The notes: generated by a model from the letters alone, not told the origin. 64,000 nucleotides of DNA from Mucilaginibacter sp. (GCF_025359345.1 NZ_JANYGQ010000036.1:248001-312000); one strand, 5' to 3'. Numbered from the stretch's first letter, positions 24,983-34,375 are shown. Numbers and translations: made by a program.

Positions 24983-26077
24983 ATGAGTACCAATTTCAAT
25001 CTGTTCTTCTACCTGAAAGAACCAAAACGTTACAAATCCGGCCCCGTTCCTGTTTATTTGAGAATTACCATTGACTGCCAGCGATCCGAAATTGCTGTTG
25101 GAAGAGAAATGGAACCCGGTCTTTGGGATCTCGAAAAAAGACGGGCGAAAGGCACAAAGGAAGCCGCCAAACAGCTAAACCATCATTTGGACACCATTCG
25201 GTCAAAAATAATGGATATCCATACTGGCATGATTGCGACCGGTGACGAGATAACCGCCAGGAATGTAAAGGATGCCTATTTAGGTATTAATGCCCAATCA
25301 AGAAAACTGCTGGAAATCTTCCGGGAGCATAACACGGAAATGGAGAGCCTGATTGGCAACGGCTTTTCAGATAACACACTCAGGACTTTCAAAAGTTCGC
25401 TAAAACATTTGACGGAGTTTTTGGAGGTTAAATACGGGCTTGAAGATATTAGTATCCGAAAAGTTGATCAGCCGTTTATCAAAAACTACGATACATTCCT
25501 GCGGACAAAGCATTATAAGTGCACCCCTATTTCAGCTGATAAGTATGTCAAGCATTTAAAGAAAATCATCTTGTTAAGCTTAGGAAACCGGTGGATAACA
25601 GAAAACCCATTTCAGCATTATAAATCAACCGCAAAGCCCACCCCAAGGACATTTTTAACAAGAGATGAAGTAGCTGTTATCAAGAATAAGGAATTCGCTG
25701 TAGCGCGTCTAACCCTAGTCAGGGACATTTTTATATTTTGTTGTTATACCGGACTTGCTTACATCGATGTTCAAAAGCTAAAGCCTACCGAAATAGGGAT
25801 CGGTGATGACGGAAAGAAATGGATTTTTACCAGCCGTCATAAAACTAATACACCTGTTCATCTTCCATTACTTCCTGAAGCGGAATTTATTATCGAACAA
25901 TATAAGCATCACCCATTGTGTGTTGCTAAATCGACTGTTTTGCCTGTATTTACCAATCAACGCATGAACAGTTATTTAAAGGAAATCGCTGACTTGTGTG
26001 GAATTAAAAAGTGGCTGACCTTTCACTTGGCCAGGCATACTTTTGCCACTACCGTCAGGCGAAAGTGTTCTTGGTAG
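24983..26077 (+). pseudogene. Element B integrase, truncated before the catalytic Tyr
   Basis: The first 357 residues are a tyrosine recombinase of the same family as the enzyme at 4858: NFNLFFYLKEPKRYKSG at the N-terminus, CCYTGLAYIDVQKL, and WLTFHLARHTFATTV near residues 346-357. The frame then runs into foreign sequence (RRKCSW) and stops at 26077. The LGHTNI...HY segment with the nucleophile Tyr is missing, so the protein cannot cut DNA. The junction at about 26055 joins it to the 3' part of nagA, which points to a deletion. Confidence 0.85.
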
Positions 26078-26393
26078 TTTAACTAATGGACTGAAGGTAT
26101 TGGTAGAAGATAATGTTGCCAAATTACTCGACCGCAGCGCATTTGCCGGAAGCGTTGCAACTGCTGATCAGCTTGTTAAAAATATGATCCGGTTGGCCGA
26201 TGTTCCATTAATAGATGCTGTTAAAATGATGACTGCTACGCCCGCTGTCATTATGAGAATTGACTCTAAAAAAGGATCACTAGTTGAAGGAAAGGATGCG
26301 GACCTAGTTATTTTTGATAACAACGTCAATATTCTTCAAACGATTATCGGAGGAAAAGTCGTGTATAGTTCAGCGAATCATCATAACAAATAA
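26058..26393 (+). pseudogene. C-terminal fragment of N-acetylglucosamine-6-phosphate deacetylase (nagA)
   Basis: The frame continues upstream into the integrase junction without a natural start. Its roughly 110 codons contain LGSLTNGLKVLV, the block LADVPLIDAVKMMTATPAVIM and GSLVEGKDADLVIFDNNVNI, the last third of NagA. The metal- and substrate-binding parts are missing, so it is not functional. It is followed 5 bases later by nagB, which keeps the order of an amino-sugar operon. Confidence 0.75.
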
Positions 26394-26397
26394 TATT

Positions 26398-27168
26398 ATG
26401 CTATACAATGAATTATATGTGGAAAACCTTAAAGTCCAGGTTTTCGGCGATAGAAAGTCTTTAGGACTTGAAGCTGCTCAACTTGTAGGTAACAAAATCA
26501 AAAAGCTGTTAAATAACAAAGATGAAATTAATATCATTTTTGCCGCGGCTCCGTCTCAAAATGAATTTCTTGAGGAGTTTGTAAAAGATGATACGATACC
26601 TTGGGAATCGATCAACGCTTTTCATATGGACGAATATTTGGGACTGCCTGACGGAGCGCTTCAAACATTTGGTCATTTTTTAACGTCGAGGCTGTTTGAT
26701 AAGCGTCCGTTCAAATCCGTAAATCTCCTCAATGGCGCTGCCCAGGATTTTAATGAAGAATGCGTTAGATATGCTAAATTACTGCTGAAATTTCCTGCCG
26801 ATATTGTTTGTTTGGGTATTGGAGAAAACACGCATATCGCTTTCAATGATCCCGGACAGGCCGATTTTAATGACAGGGAATTAGTCAAGGTAGTTCAATT
26901 GGATACAGCCTGCCGGCAACAACAGGTGAACGATAAATGTTTTCGGCAAATCAGTGACGTGCCGGAATTCGCTATTACACTAACTATTCCTGCTTTGACC
27001 TCGGCCCAGTTCATTTCCTGCGTCGTCCCGGGCAGGCTGAAAGCTACTGCCGTGTGTCATACCTTGCGTCAACCTGTTTCCGCTGCCTATCCCTCAACCA
27101 TCCTGAGAGAAAAACATGGAGCTGTTCTTTTGTTGGACAAAGATGGCTTTTCAGCATATAATTCCTAA
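26398..27168 (+). CDS. nagB: Glucosamine-6-phosphate deaminase-like protein
   Basis: A 256-residue NagB/6-phosphogluconolactonase-family protein. NagB converts glucosamine-6-P to fructose-6-P and ammonia. FHMDEYLGLP carries the catalytic Asp and LGIGENTHIAFNDPG the catalytic His. Compared with the E. coli motif GNDGHIAFNEP, the Asp two residues before the His is Asn and the later Glu is Asp, so the enzyme is a divergent member and activity on the classical substrate is not certain. The start at 26398 follows the nagA remnant by 5 bases. Confidence 0.78.
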   Translation: MLYNELYVENLKVQVFGDRKSLGLEAAQLVGNKIKKLLNNKDEINIIFAAAPSQNEFLEEFVKDDTIPWESINAFHMDEYLGLPDGALQTFGHFLTSRLFDKRPFKSVNLLNGAAQDFNEECVRYAKLLLKFPADIVCLGIGENTHIAFNDPGQADFNDRELVKVVQLDTACRQQQVNDKCFRQISDVPEFAITLTIPALTSAQFISCVVPGRLKATAVCHTLRQPVSAAYPSTILREKHGAVLLLDKDGFSAYNS

Positions 27169-27169
27169 C

Positions 27170-28558
27170 ATGGTTAAAGTCATCATACGTTCGTCTATCT
27201 GTTTGGCTCTCATATTGGGAACCTTGAATAGTTTCGCATACCACTCAACGATGCAATCAAATGATTCGTCCGAAGTTCGAGGCTTTCACATAGATCTGAG
27301 AATACAGCCCATGAAAATGCCGGTGCTAAAAACCTTCGTGGGGCAGCTTGCAGCCAATGGTATTAATACGATCCTGATGGAATGGGAGGGGACTTATCCT
27401 TATGCCGAAGAACCCGTGATCAGTAACCGATATGTATATTCCCGCAAACAAATTGTCGACTTTATCAGCTACTGTCACCGACTTAAACTTGACGTTATCC
27501 CACTCCAGCAAAGTTTTGGACATCTCGAATATGTTTTAAGACATTACAAATATGCTGGAATAAGGGAAGACGCTACAGACTTTTCCCAAGTCTGTCCCAG
27601 CAAACGGGAACAGGATAAAAGGCTTTTTACACGGCTTTACAAAGATATGATCCTGACCCATAACTCCCCATATATCCATATTGGTGGAGACGAAACTCAT
27701 TTACTGGGTCATTGCGAAATATGCCAGCGAGAGGCAGAAGAAGTTGGATTGTCAAGGGTCTACTTTGATTACATCAAAATGCTTTGCGATATCGTGGTGA
27801 GCTTGGGGAAAAGGCCATTGGTATGGGCAGATATGGCTTTAAAGTACCCCGAATATATCCATGAGCTTCCGAAACAAACCATTTTCGTAGACTGGAATTA
27901 CGGATGGAGTGAGAACAAATTCGGCGATCATGAAAAGCTCATCAACAGCGGCTATGAGATATGGGGCGCCCCGGCTATACGAAGTGATCCGGACGATTAT
28001 TATCTGACCGACTGGTACAGGCATTTTAAAAATATCAAAGATTTTGTTCCGGAATGCAGGTTAATGGGATATGAAGGGATCATCATGACCTCCTGGTCGA
28101 CATCCGGTGTTTACTCACCAATTTTTAATGCTGATAACGACTTGGCCGATCTGTACCCGGTCCGTCACGTTTATCCCATCAGTGGTTTCGAACTACTGGC
28201 CAGCGCATTTATGACCTCTTTAAAAGATACAAGTGCACTGGTTATTGATGATTTTATCAATTCGTATTGCCGGAAAACATACGACTTCAACGCAGAACAA
28301 GCCATTATTTTCAAGAAAGCCCTATTCAAAACACCATACAAAGTTGTGCAGGGAAAGGTGTTGTCTCCTGTAGGTATGACTATTGGACAGCTTATTGATA
28401 GCGCGACATGGTCGGCTAATATCCTACGGTCAATAATACCAAAAAAAGGAAAAAAAGGGTTTCAACACTACGTTTTAATGGCGGATATCCGAGTCTTTTA
28501 CTTAAAGGTTACGGCTATTCGCTGTCATGGCGGGAAGGATCATAGCTACAGGTTATGA
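27170..28558 (+). CDS. Exported GH20-type beta-N-acetylhexosaminidase, C-terminus altered
   Basis: A signal peptide (IIRSSICLALILGTLNSFA) precedes a TIM-barrel of glycoside hydrolase family 20 type. The catalytic Asp-Glu pair is in IHIGGDETH near residue 187, with LVWADMAL and DWNYGWSE further on. It would release GlcNAc from chitin or glycans and feed the NagB-like enzyme. From about codon 440 the sequence (VTAIRCHGGKDHSYRL) looks foreign, and an M23-peptidase remnant begins in another frame at the same place. The gene probably lost its natural end in a recombination event. Confidence 0.72.
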   Translation: MVKVIIRSSICLALILGTLNSFAYHSTMQSNDSSEVRGFHIDLRIQPMKMPVLKTFVGQLAANGINTILMEWEGTYPYAEEPVISNRYVYSRKQIVDFISYCHRLKLDVIPLQQSFGHLEYVLRHYKYAGIREDATDFSQVCPSKREQDKRLFTRLYKDMILTHNSPYIHIGGDETHLLGHCEICQREAEEVGLSRVYFDYIKMLCDIVVSLGKRPLVWADMALKYPEYIHELPKQTIFVDWNYGWSENKFGDHEKLINSGYEIWGAPAIRSDPDDYYLTDWYRHFKNIKDFVPECRLMGYEGIIMTSWSTSGVYSPIFNADNDLADLYPVRHVYPISGFELLASAFMTSLKDTSALVIDDFINSYCRKTYDFNAEQAIIFKKALFKTPYKVVQGKVLSPVGMTIGQLIDSATWSANILRSIIPKKGKKGFQHYVLMADIRVFYLKVTAIRCHGGKDHSYRL

Positions 28559-28926
28559 TCGTTTTTTGGGAGTCTTTGTCCAGTTGGGTAATGGGGATTT
28601 TCAGATCACCTATGGCCATCTGTCGCAGGTGTTTGTGTTGCCGGCAGATTCTGTGGAGGCTGGTTGCCCTCTGGGGGTAAGTGGCCGTAGCTTCCGTGAA
28701 GATGGCAGCCGGTTTACGCAGGCTACCGATGGAGGTTTATGCTGAAGGTACAGATGAGATTTCGGTTAGCTTCCGTTCACGGATTTTCTCTTTCAGCCAG
28801 GATAACTTTAGCCTGCATGCTTTTGAAAAAGCCGCCAAATTTCGTTTTGGCATTCGCTGCGATCTGCCCAAAGACCACCTCACTTTTTTTGACGGATTAA
28901 AGGCGGATGCCTTTTTAAACTTTTAA
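28506..28926 (+). pseudogene. Remnant of an M23-like peptidase of conjugative-element type
   Basis: The frame at 28506-28745 reads MAGRIIATGYDRFLGVFV, GDFQITYGHLSQVFVLP and LGVSGRS, the N-terminal half of an M23/LytM domain as found in Bacteroidota conjugation regions. The second half with the HxH zinc motif is not seen. After 28681 a +1 frame continues to 28926 (EVYAEGTDEISVSF, PKDHLTFFDGLKADAF), suggesting a frameshift. No start codon with a leader exists because the upstream part is replaced by the GH20 gene. Confidence 0.5.
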
Positions 28927-28935
28927 TTTTTCTTT

Positions 28936-29394
28936 ATGGAACCAAATGAAACTATTCAGTTAAGGCCTGCCGGCATTTTTGCCTTTATCAAGATATTTCC
29001 GCTGATACTGTGCGCTGTTGGATTTTTGCTTTTCGCATGGCGCTTTTTTCCTTTCCTGATAGGACTGAGCATGATCAGCACCGTGCTGGCCTTTTATCGT
29101 TTTGTCTATATCCGGAATATACGGTATGAGGTCAGTCCTGAAATTATCCGTATTACCCGTGGTATATTTTTTAAACGGGTCGATCAGGTCGAGCTGTTTC
29201 GCGTGAAGGACTATGTTTTAACGCAGCCATTTTTATTACAGCTATTCCGTTTAATGGACCTGGAACTGAAAAGTACAGACCCGGTAAACCCGGTGATCTG
29301 GTTGCGGGGCATACCTTATTCTGATCTGGTGGACACAATCCGCGCACATGTACAAGAGGCCCGGCAGCATAACAGAATTTATGAGCTAAACTAA
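28936..29394 (+). CDS. PH-domain (YdbT-like bPH2) membrane protein
   Basis: A 152-residue protein with two adjacent N-terminal membrane segments (FIKIFPLILCAVGFLLFAW and PFLIGLSMISTVLAFYRFVY), then a bacterial PH domain: RYEVSPEIIRITRGIFFKRVDQVELFRVKDY, LLQLFRLMDLELKSTDP. Such proteins sit on the inner face of the membrane with unknown role. It starts 9 bases after the degenerate M23 region. Confidence 0.75.
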   Translation: MEPNETIQLRPAGIFAFIKIFPLILCAVGFLLFAWRFFPFLIGLSMISTVLAFYRFVYIRNIRYEVSPEIIRITRGIFFKRVDQVELFRVKDYVLTQPFLLQLFRLMDLELKSTDPVNPVIWLRGIPYSDLVDTIRAHVQEARQHNRIYELN

Positions 29395-29460
29395 TGCAAA
29401 GGAATAGTTTTAGTTAAAAAAATCAGTCAAAAGTAGCGGTAGTTAAGCAACTTGTTTGAT

Positions 29461-30450
29461 TCATTCGAATGTTGGTGTATCACGATGATCCGACAGCCAT
29501 ATATTTGTATAATGGTAGTTATCGTCAAAACTTGTGTAATTTCCTGATGAGTTTTTTCTCCCATAGCACTTGCCGTCTACAATATCATACGAATATAAAG
29601 TAGCATGCCCACTGCAACTATTTAATTGAATATTCCTCCATTGTGTTATCGTTAATGGCATTGCTGCGACAGAAGGATCAATAACATATTGTTCATTAAT
29701 TCCCGTAGTAGAAACGACCGTAACAACGGGCGCGACATGCCATCCCCAGGTTACACAATGATTGTATGCCGCTACAGCAAGGCTTCCATAATTAAAGATT
29801 TTTTGACAGGTAACATTAAACTGGCTTTGCATTACTTCTCGCATTTTATGTGCCCGCGCAAAACAACCATCCCAAACATATTGAAATGTGATACAATAGT
29901 CAATATTGAGGGGGTTTAATGTGCAAGCCTCATTAGCGAGGTAAGTGAAAATCTGAGCAAGTTCCGCTTCTGTGATAACTGGTTTTAACGTCGATGGCTC
30001 AAAGGAATATTGCCTGCTGTCCCTGAACCAATTATTAGCAACCCCGTCATAAGGTCTGACATTGTATATTAATCCGTTTTTAACTGACATCAAAACTTGT
30101 TCGCCGCTATGTAAACTTTGGGTTAAGAGATCGAGATAGGCTTGAGCATGTTCAATGGTCATCTCCAGTTTTAATAAGGCAGAATGATCCCAAAAGGTTA
30201 CGTGCACAAAATTGTCTTCCATTTTACGGATGGATTCAACGATAGCCCCGGCAGATTGCAACACTTCGATTTTTTTATCTGCAGCTTCCCCGATTAATAA
30301 GCAAACCGATTCTTCTTTCTTAACAGCAGAACTTAAGCGGACAGCAAATAGTTCATTTCTTAAAAAGGAATAATCTGAAAATGTTATTTGCCTTGTGTCG
30401 AGTTGGATTTGACCATCTTTAATGATTGGTTTTACGATTATTATTTGCAT
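29461..30450 (-). CDS. Protein-glutaminase-like deamidase
   Basis: The C-terminal part (residues about 180-320) matches the protein-glutamine glutaminase of Chryseobacterium as I remember it: a papain-like Cys-His-Asp triad in YVWDGCFARAHKMRE (Cys196), WGWHVAPVV (His238) and YVIDPSV (Asp258), then TQWRNIQLNSCSG. The enzyme class deamidates protein glutamines to glutamate. Residues 1-170 have no clear relative and could be a pro- or targeting region. Unlike the characterised enzyme, no signal peptide is visible. It is the last gene of a reverse-strand group after two lipoproteins (31-base gap). Confidence 0.75.
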   Translation of the reverse strand: MQIIIVKPIIKDGQIQLDTRQITFSDYSFLRNELFAVRLSSAVKKEESVCLLIGEAADKKIEVLQSAGAIVESIRKMEDNFVHVTFWDHSALLKLEMTIEHAQAYLDLLTQSLHSGEQVLMSVKNGLIYNVRPYDGVANNWFRDSRQYSFEPSTLKPVITEAELAQIFTYLANEACTLNPLNIDYCITFQYVWDGCFARAHKMREVMQSQFNVTCQKIFNYGSLAVAAYNHCVTWGWHVAPVVTVVSTTGINEQYVIDPSVAAMPLTITQWRNIQLNSCSGHATLYSYDIVDGKCYGRKNSSGNYTSFDDNYHYTNIWLSDHRDTPTFE

Positions 30451-30481
30451 GGTTTTTTAATTTAATTAGAATTGATAAATT

Positions 30482-31300
30482 TTAAGGCTTTACAATGTCA
30501 AGGGATATGACGATTCCCTGCCAAAGCTTATTTTGATACACCCAATACTTATGACCGTCACCTAATACGTTGTCAAGTCCGACGGCATAGCCAAAGTTGA
30601 TATTATTGATGCCAAATAACACAAAAGTCCCATAAGTAAAAGTCGCTGAAGTACGGTCTACGGGTAAGCCTGGCGCATTGGTAGCGGCCTTTAAAGCAGT
30701 TGAACCTAAATTTAATAGTATTCCGGTGTTGATGCTATAGGTATTCAGCAATTTGCCCATTGTCTTCTTTATGGGATTAAATACGTTATAATTGAATTTA
30801 ATAGTTGGCGCAAATCCAATATTAACTCCGGTTTCAACCTGGCTTGGGTATTTGCTTCCATCCCCGATCTGGTTTCTGAATTTAAGGGGGATGGTTAAGG
30901 CCTGTAAGGCAAATTTTGTATCAAAATAAGTTAATGACCGAAAATACTTGCCTGCAGGTTCAATATCGACTTCAGGGGTGTAAACCACTCCATTAAGTTT
31001 CACCTTGTCGGGCAGAGGCCGTGGAAATTTTATAGTCTTGACGGTGTCTTTTATTGTAGGATTTGTTTTGATAACCTGATAAGTGGTTTTGTCATCAATT
31101 TTTGATTTAAGCGGCTTTGATAACTGATAAATATAAAGTGAATCTTTTATGGTGCTGTCTATCGTATTGGCAATATGGTTGTCCTTATACCTGAATAAAT
31201 AATTTCCGGAGGTTAATGTTTTTGTTTCACCACAACTCATGATCAAAAAGCCGGCAAGCGCGAGTAACACAGGGAAAATCCAACATTTAATGGTATTCAT
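30482..31300 (-). CDS. Lipoprotein, beta-rich, unknown
   Basis: A 272-residue protein with a lipoprotein signal (LLALAGFLIMSC). The mature part begins GETKTLTSGNYLFRYKDN and includes alternating hydrophobic strands (SYSINTGILLNLGSTALKA, FTYGTFVLFGINNINFGYAVG) that look like outer-membrane barrel or beta-sandwich strands. No family recognised. It overlaps the upstream lipoprotein gene by 4 bases and precedes the glutaminase-like gene. Confidence 0.6.
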   Translation of the reverse strand: MNTIKCWIFPVLLALAGFLIMSCGETKTLTSGNYLFRYKDNHIANTIDSTIKDSLYIYQLSKPLKSKIDDKTTYQVIKTNPTIKDTVKTIKFPRPLPDKVKLNGVVYTPEVDIEPAGKYFRSLTYFDTKFALQALTIPLKFRNQIGDGSKYPSQVETGVNIGFAPTIKFNYNVFNPIKKTMGKLLNTYSINTGILLNLGSTALKAATNAPGLPVDRTSATFTYGTFVLFGINNINFGYAVGLDNVLGDGHKYWVYQNKLWQGIVISLDIVKP

Positions 31301-31644
31301 TGGGAACCCCCCTTCAGTCTGAAAACATCGTTTCCGCTATCATACGCCAAATCTTTATTCGCTAACAAATTCAATAGTGCTGATAATTGGGATGCATCTA
31401 ATTTGGATGCGGTATACTGGGAATTGTCAGCTAACGTAATGACGATCACGCCATCTGTTTTTGGATTGTATGACATGAAATAGGATTTGACGCTGTGGCT
31501 TGCGGTTGCACTGCTTAAGGTTGCATTTTTTGTCTTGGTAAAAGCTATTCCGTTATCGCTGTTTGGGTTACATCCGGTTAAGTAAATCAAGAGGCAAATG
31601 GGACCTACAAATTGCCATTTTAGTTTTTTTAAGTGATCAGTCAT
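31297..31644 (-). CDS. Small lipoprotein, unknown
   Basis: A 115-residue protein with lipobox LTGC near residue 25. The mature part has an SVKSYFMSYNPKTDGVIVITLADNSQY segment and a C-terminal helix (DASQLSALLNLLANKDLAY). It is the first gene of the overlapping group 31644-29461. No function assigned. Confidence 0.55.
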   Translation of the reverse strand: MTDHLKKLKWQFVGPICLLIYLTGCNPNSDNGIAFTKTKNATLSSATASHSVKSYFMSYNPKTDGVIVITLADNSQYTASKLDASQLSALLNLLANKDLAYDSGNDVFRLKGGSQ

Positions 31645-31818
31645 GATGGTTTATTTTAAGTTTTAAATACTATTGCTATATTTTTACCTTTCTAAATTTT
31701 CCTCTTTGTTCTGAACTTCAATTCTGCTGCTCCGACGTCAACTCATAGTTTTCAATCACATGACTGTCGGGGTCAGGGAAATTAGGAGATCCTTCGTTTA
31801 CATCTGTTCAAATTCAGT

Positions 31819-32703
31819 TTAATAGGCAGAGCTGGGGTCAAATAAATTGACGAGGTTGAAGCCAATTCCGAAGCCGATATATGGACTAGCGTGGAATTTC
31901 TCCACTCCGAAGGAGGCTACGAAATTAATACCGTGGAGTGAATACAGTCCGGATGCTCCCCAGGTAAACGAAAAAGCCTTACTCGCTTCGGTATCGCCCG
32001 GGATGGGAAGCAGGCCGACAAATGGGCCAATTCCGAAATAGGTGTTCCGCGGATCGATATCGGTATTTTTAAAGAACTTAGTGCGGCCTATCACATAGAA
32101 ACAGGCCACATTGAGGTCAAGGATATCGGCATTCGTTTTACCTGTTTTCAGGTCAATGCGGTAAGGGATGGCCGTTGCGGTTAGCATGAAATAATTAAAG
32201 GGCACCTTTAGGGTCCGCCAATCGTCCCCGATGTAATAGGCAAAGGTATCGCCATTATTATCACTGTTAACATAGGCTGGTTTTGTTTTCAGCGGGTCGT
32301 TTGCTGGGCCAATGGTCCAAAAATGGATGAACAGCGTGTCGTCTGTCCGGCGGTCGATTAGTCCATATAGGTAATGGTGTTTTATGTTTTTGACATCATT
32401 GATCAGCTTGCTGTTATCAGGAATGACAATCGGCAGGTATGGCGCTTTATGGATCGGTGTGACCTTGCCAGCAATAATTGCATAGCCCACGATCTTATCC
32501 TGCCCCTTTGGTGTTTCAGGTACCTTGTATAGACCTACCAGAGCTTTGGAGCTGTTGGCATTAAATTTTTTAGCCTTGAATTTATAACGGTGCCGGAACT
32601 GCTGTTGACCATAGGCAGATGAGCCAAAACTGGAAATTAGCAAAACAGTGGCACAGATTCCCAAAAGAAATCTCGAGGCGTGTTTAATTGTGGTAGATTT
32701 CAC
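31819..32703 (-). CDS. Exported protein, probable outer-membrane barrel, unknown
   Basis: A 294-residue protein with a signal peptide ending near SAYGQQ. The C-terminal third has alternating strands (YFGIGPFVGLLPIPG, FSFTWGASGLYSLHGINFVASFGVEKF, YIGFGIGFNLVNLF) and ends in an aromatic residue, like small outer-membrane barrels. It lies 174 bases upstream of the lipoprotein-glutaminase group on the same strand and may belong to the same export-related set. Confidence 0.55.
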   Translation of the reverse strand: MKSTTIKHASRFLLGICATVLLISSFGSSAYGQQQFRHRYKFKAKKFNANSSKALVGLYKVPETPKGQDKIVGYAIIAGKVTPIHKAPYLPIVIPDNSKLINDVKNIKHHYLYGLIDRRTDDTLFIHFWTIGPANDPLKTKPAYVNSDNNGDTFAYYIGDDWRTLKVPFNYFMLTATAIPYRIDLKTGKTNADILDLNVACFYVIGRTKFFKNTDIDPRNTYFGIGPFVGLLPIPGDTEASKAFSFTWGASGLYSLHGINFVASFGVEKFHASPYIGFGIGFNLVNLFDPSSAY

Positions 32704-32868
32704 GATATGGTTAAGGTGTTAGTGTAATTTACTCGCTAATATACAAAGGTTTAGCTATTATTTTTTCATAGCCTGTATATTTTTTTGGTTACCAAGCGGA
32801 ACGATTTTTTTAGCGTAAATTATTAATAAAACACTTGCAAAAAGCTAATATTTTTAGTATATTTAATT

Positions 32869-33096
32869 ATGAAAACGTTTGTTTATTTAATTTTCACCTG
32901 CTTTATTTCCACCGGCGCCTTTATGGGTGCTTTGTATTCTAAAACGCCATTTCTGCTTTACGCAGTCGGTTTTGGTATATGGGCGCTGTTCCTTTCGGGC
33001 GTTAACCGCCGGATGAAGAAGAATGCCGAACGCCGCAATATGGAACGCAATTTTCAGGACTATATGCGTTACAAGGTGCGCAAGCCCAATCGTTAA
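32869..33096 (+). CDS. Small two-helix membrane protein
   Basis: 75 residues: two hydrophobic segments (FVYLIFTCFISTGAFMGALY and FLLYAVGFGIWALFLSGV) and a strongly basic tail (RRMKKNAERRNMERNFQDYMRYKVRKPNR). No family recognised. Confidence 0.5.
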   Translation: MKTFVYLIFTCFISTGAFMGALYSKTPFLLYAVGFGIWALFLSGVNRRMKKNAERRNMERNFQDYMRYKVRKPNR

Positions 33097-33166
33097 TCAA
33101 AATACCCTTCCTAATTTCTCAAGTCCCTGTTGTATCCGGGGCTTTTTTTCTCCTAAATTATTGCTT

Positions 33167-33658
33167 ATGTCTAATTGGTGCTCCAACAGCGTGGTGTTCT
33201 CCGCAGCAGAAGATAAGCTGGAAAACATCCGTAATTTATTTGCAGAGATACAACAGCAACAAATAAGCAGCGACCATTACCACCTGCCCGATTTTGTGGA
33301 GAGTAAGCAATATATTCGGGATATTGTTGTACGGGACAATCGCATATCCTTTGAAAGCAGGTGGAGTCCACCTACAAGCCTGCTTATCGAAATTGCTGAT
33401 TTTTACCATGCAGGATTTGTCAACAGGTTTCACGAAATGACCAACCGGCTTTACGGGGAATCGCGGTATGATTACATCAGCCTGGTCACCGTTAGCCTGG
33501 ACAAGGATGAATATGAGGCGATCAGGTGTGACAAACGAAATACAGGAAATAACCTTGGCGGGGAGATTTTCAAACAGGAAGGGGATCTGCTGGATTATAT
33601 ACTGGAACAAAAAATAGAAGAGCAATTCCGGATAGAGATTAGTAACCGGATACGGTAA
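33167..33658 (+). CDS. Api92/DUF1281-like protein
   Basis: A 163-residue protein that begins MSNWCSNSVVFSAAEDKLENI, the hallmark of Api92-like ferredoxin-fold (DUF1281) proteins common on mobile elements and phages. Further blocks are FESRWSPPTSLLIEIADFY and GGEIFKQEGDLLDYIL. Function unknown. The ATG at 33167 is preferred to upstream frames that overlap the preceding gene. Confidence 0.65.
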   Translation: MSNWCSNSVVFSAAEDKLENIRNLFAEIQQQQISSDHYHLPDFVESKQYIRDIVVRDNRISFESRWSPPTSLLIEIADFYHAGFVNRFHEMTNRLYGESRYDYISLVTVSLDKDEYEAIRCDKRNTGNNLGGEIFKQEGDLLDYILEQKIEEQFRIEISNRIR

Positions 33659-33801
33659 GAATATTTACAGGTGACCTACCTACCGTTTTATTGGATCAAA
33701 AGAAGCTGCTGACATCCTCAAATTATGATATTTCCCGGTAAGATGTTTTGCCGCCGCTTCAATTTTAATGGATTATTTATATTTGCACCTTCAAACTTCC
33801 T

Positions 33802-34140
33802 ATGACTAAACTATTTGTTGTTGGCCTCCCACGGGAAATGGACGAAATTCAGCTGGCACAGCTGTTCGGACCTTATGGCGATATAAAGTTATTAACGATC
33901 ATACGCGATAAATCCAACGGCGAAAGTAAAGGCTACGCCTTCATCCAGATGGATGACCAGGGTGCTAACGAGGCCATTGCAGGATTAAATGGTCATGCCA
34001 TCGGCGACAGGCAATTGGAAGTAAGAATTGCTGATGAGAAACCCGAACCTGCTGCAAAGCCGGTGTTTAAAGCCAAACCTGTATACGTTCCCGTATCCCC
34101 AATCACGGCAAAAAAGAAAAGACCGCGAATTTCAAAATAA
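33802..34140 (+). CDS. RRM-type RNA-binding protein
   Basis: A 112-residue protein with one RNA-recognition motif: RNP2 LFVVGL at residues 4-9 and RNP1 KGYAFIQM near residues 44-51. The C-terminal tail is basic with Lys-Pro repeats (KPVFKAKPVYVP, AKKKRPR). Such proteins are common in Bacteroidota and cyanobacteria and are linked to RNA metabolism or cold response. Part of a strong promoter may lie in the 140 bases upstream. Confidence 0.82.
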   Translation: MTKLFVVGLPREMDEIQLAQLFGPYGDIKLLTIIRDKSNGESKGYAFIQMDDQGANEAIAGLNGHAIGDRQLEVRIADEKPEPAAKPVFKAKPVYVPVSPITAKKKRPRISK

Positions 34141-34147
34141 TATAAAG

Positions 34148-34375
34148 ATGACTCCATAGGAAGCACTGGCACAAACCGGCCTTAATTTGAGACAGATCAG
34201 GACTGATAAAGGCTGGTCGGTCGAAGCTTTAGCCGTGCTATCACAACTGGATGCGGATCTGATAGCCGGAATAGAATGCGGTAATGTAGACTATTTTGTT
34301 AATGATATTTTTGCGCTTGCAGCTGCATTGAATGTAGATTTCCGGCGTATCATCGTAGATAATGTTACCATTTAA
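34148..34375 (+). pseudogene. Xre-like HTH protein with in-frame TAG at codon 4
   Basis: The ATG at 34148 is followed by two codons and TAG (34157-34159), after which the same frame stays open to 34375: EALAQTGLNLRQIRTDKGWSVEALAVLSQLDADLIAGIECG, a compact helix-turn-helix of Xre type. Conserved HTH sequence begins right after the stop, so the ATG is probably the original start and the stop a mutation. A TTG at 34187 could still start a shortened protein. Confidence 0.55.
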
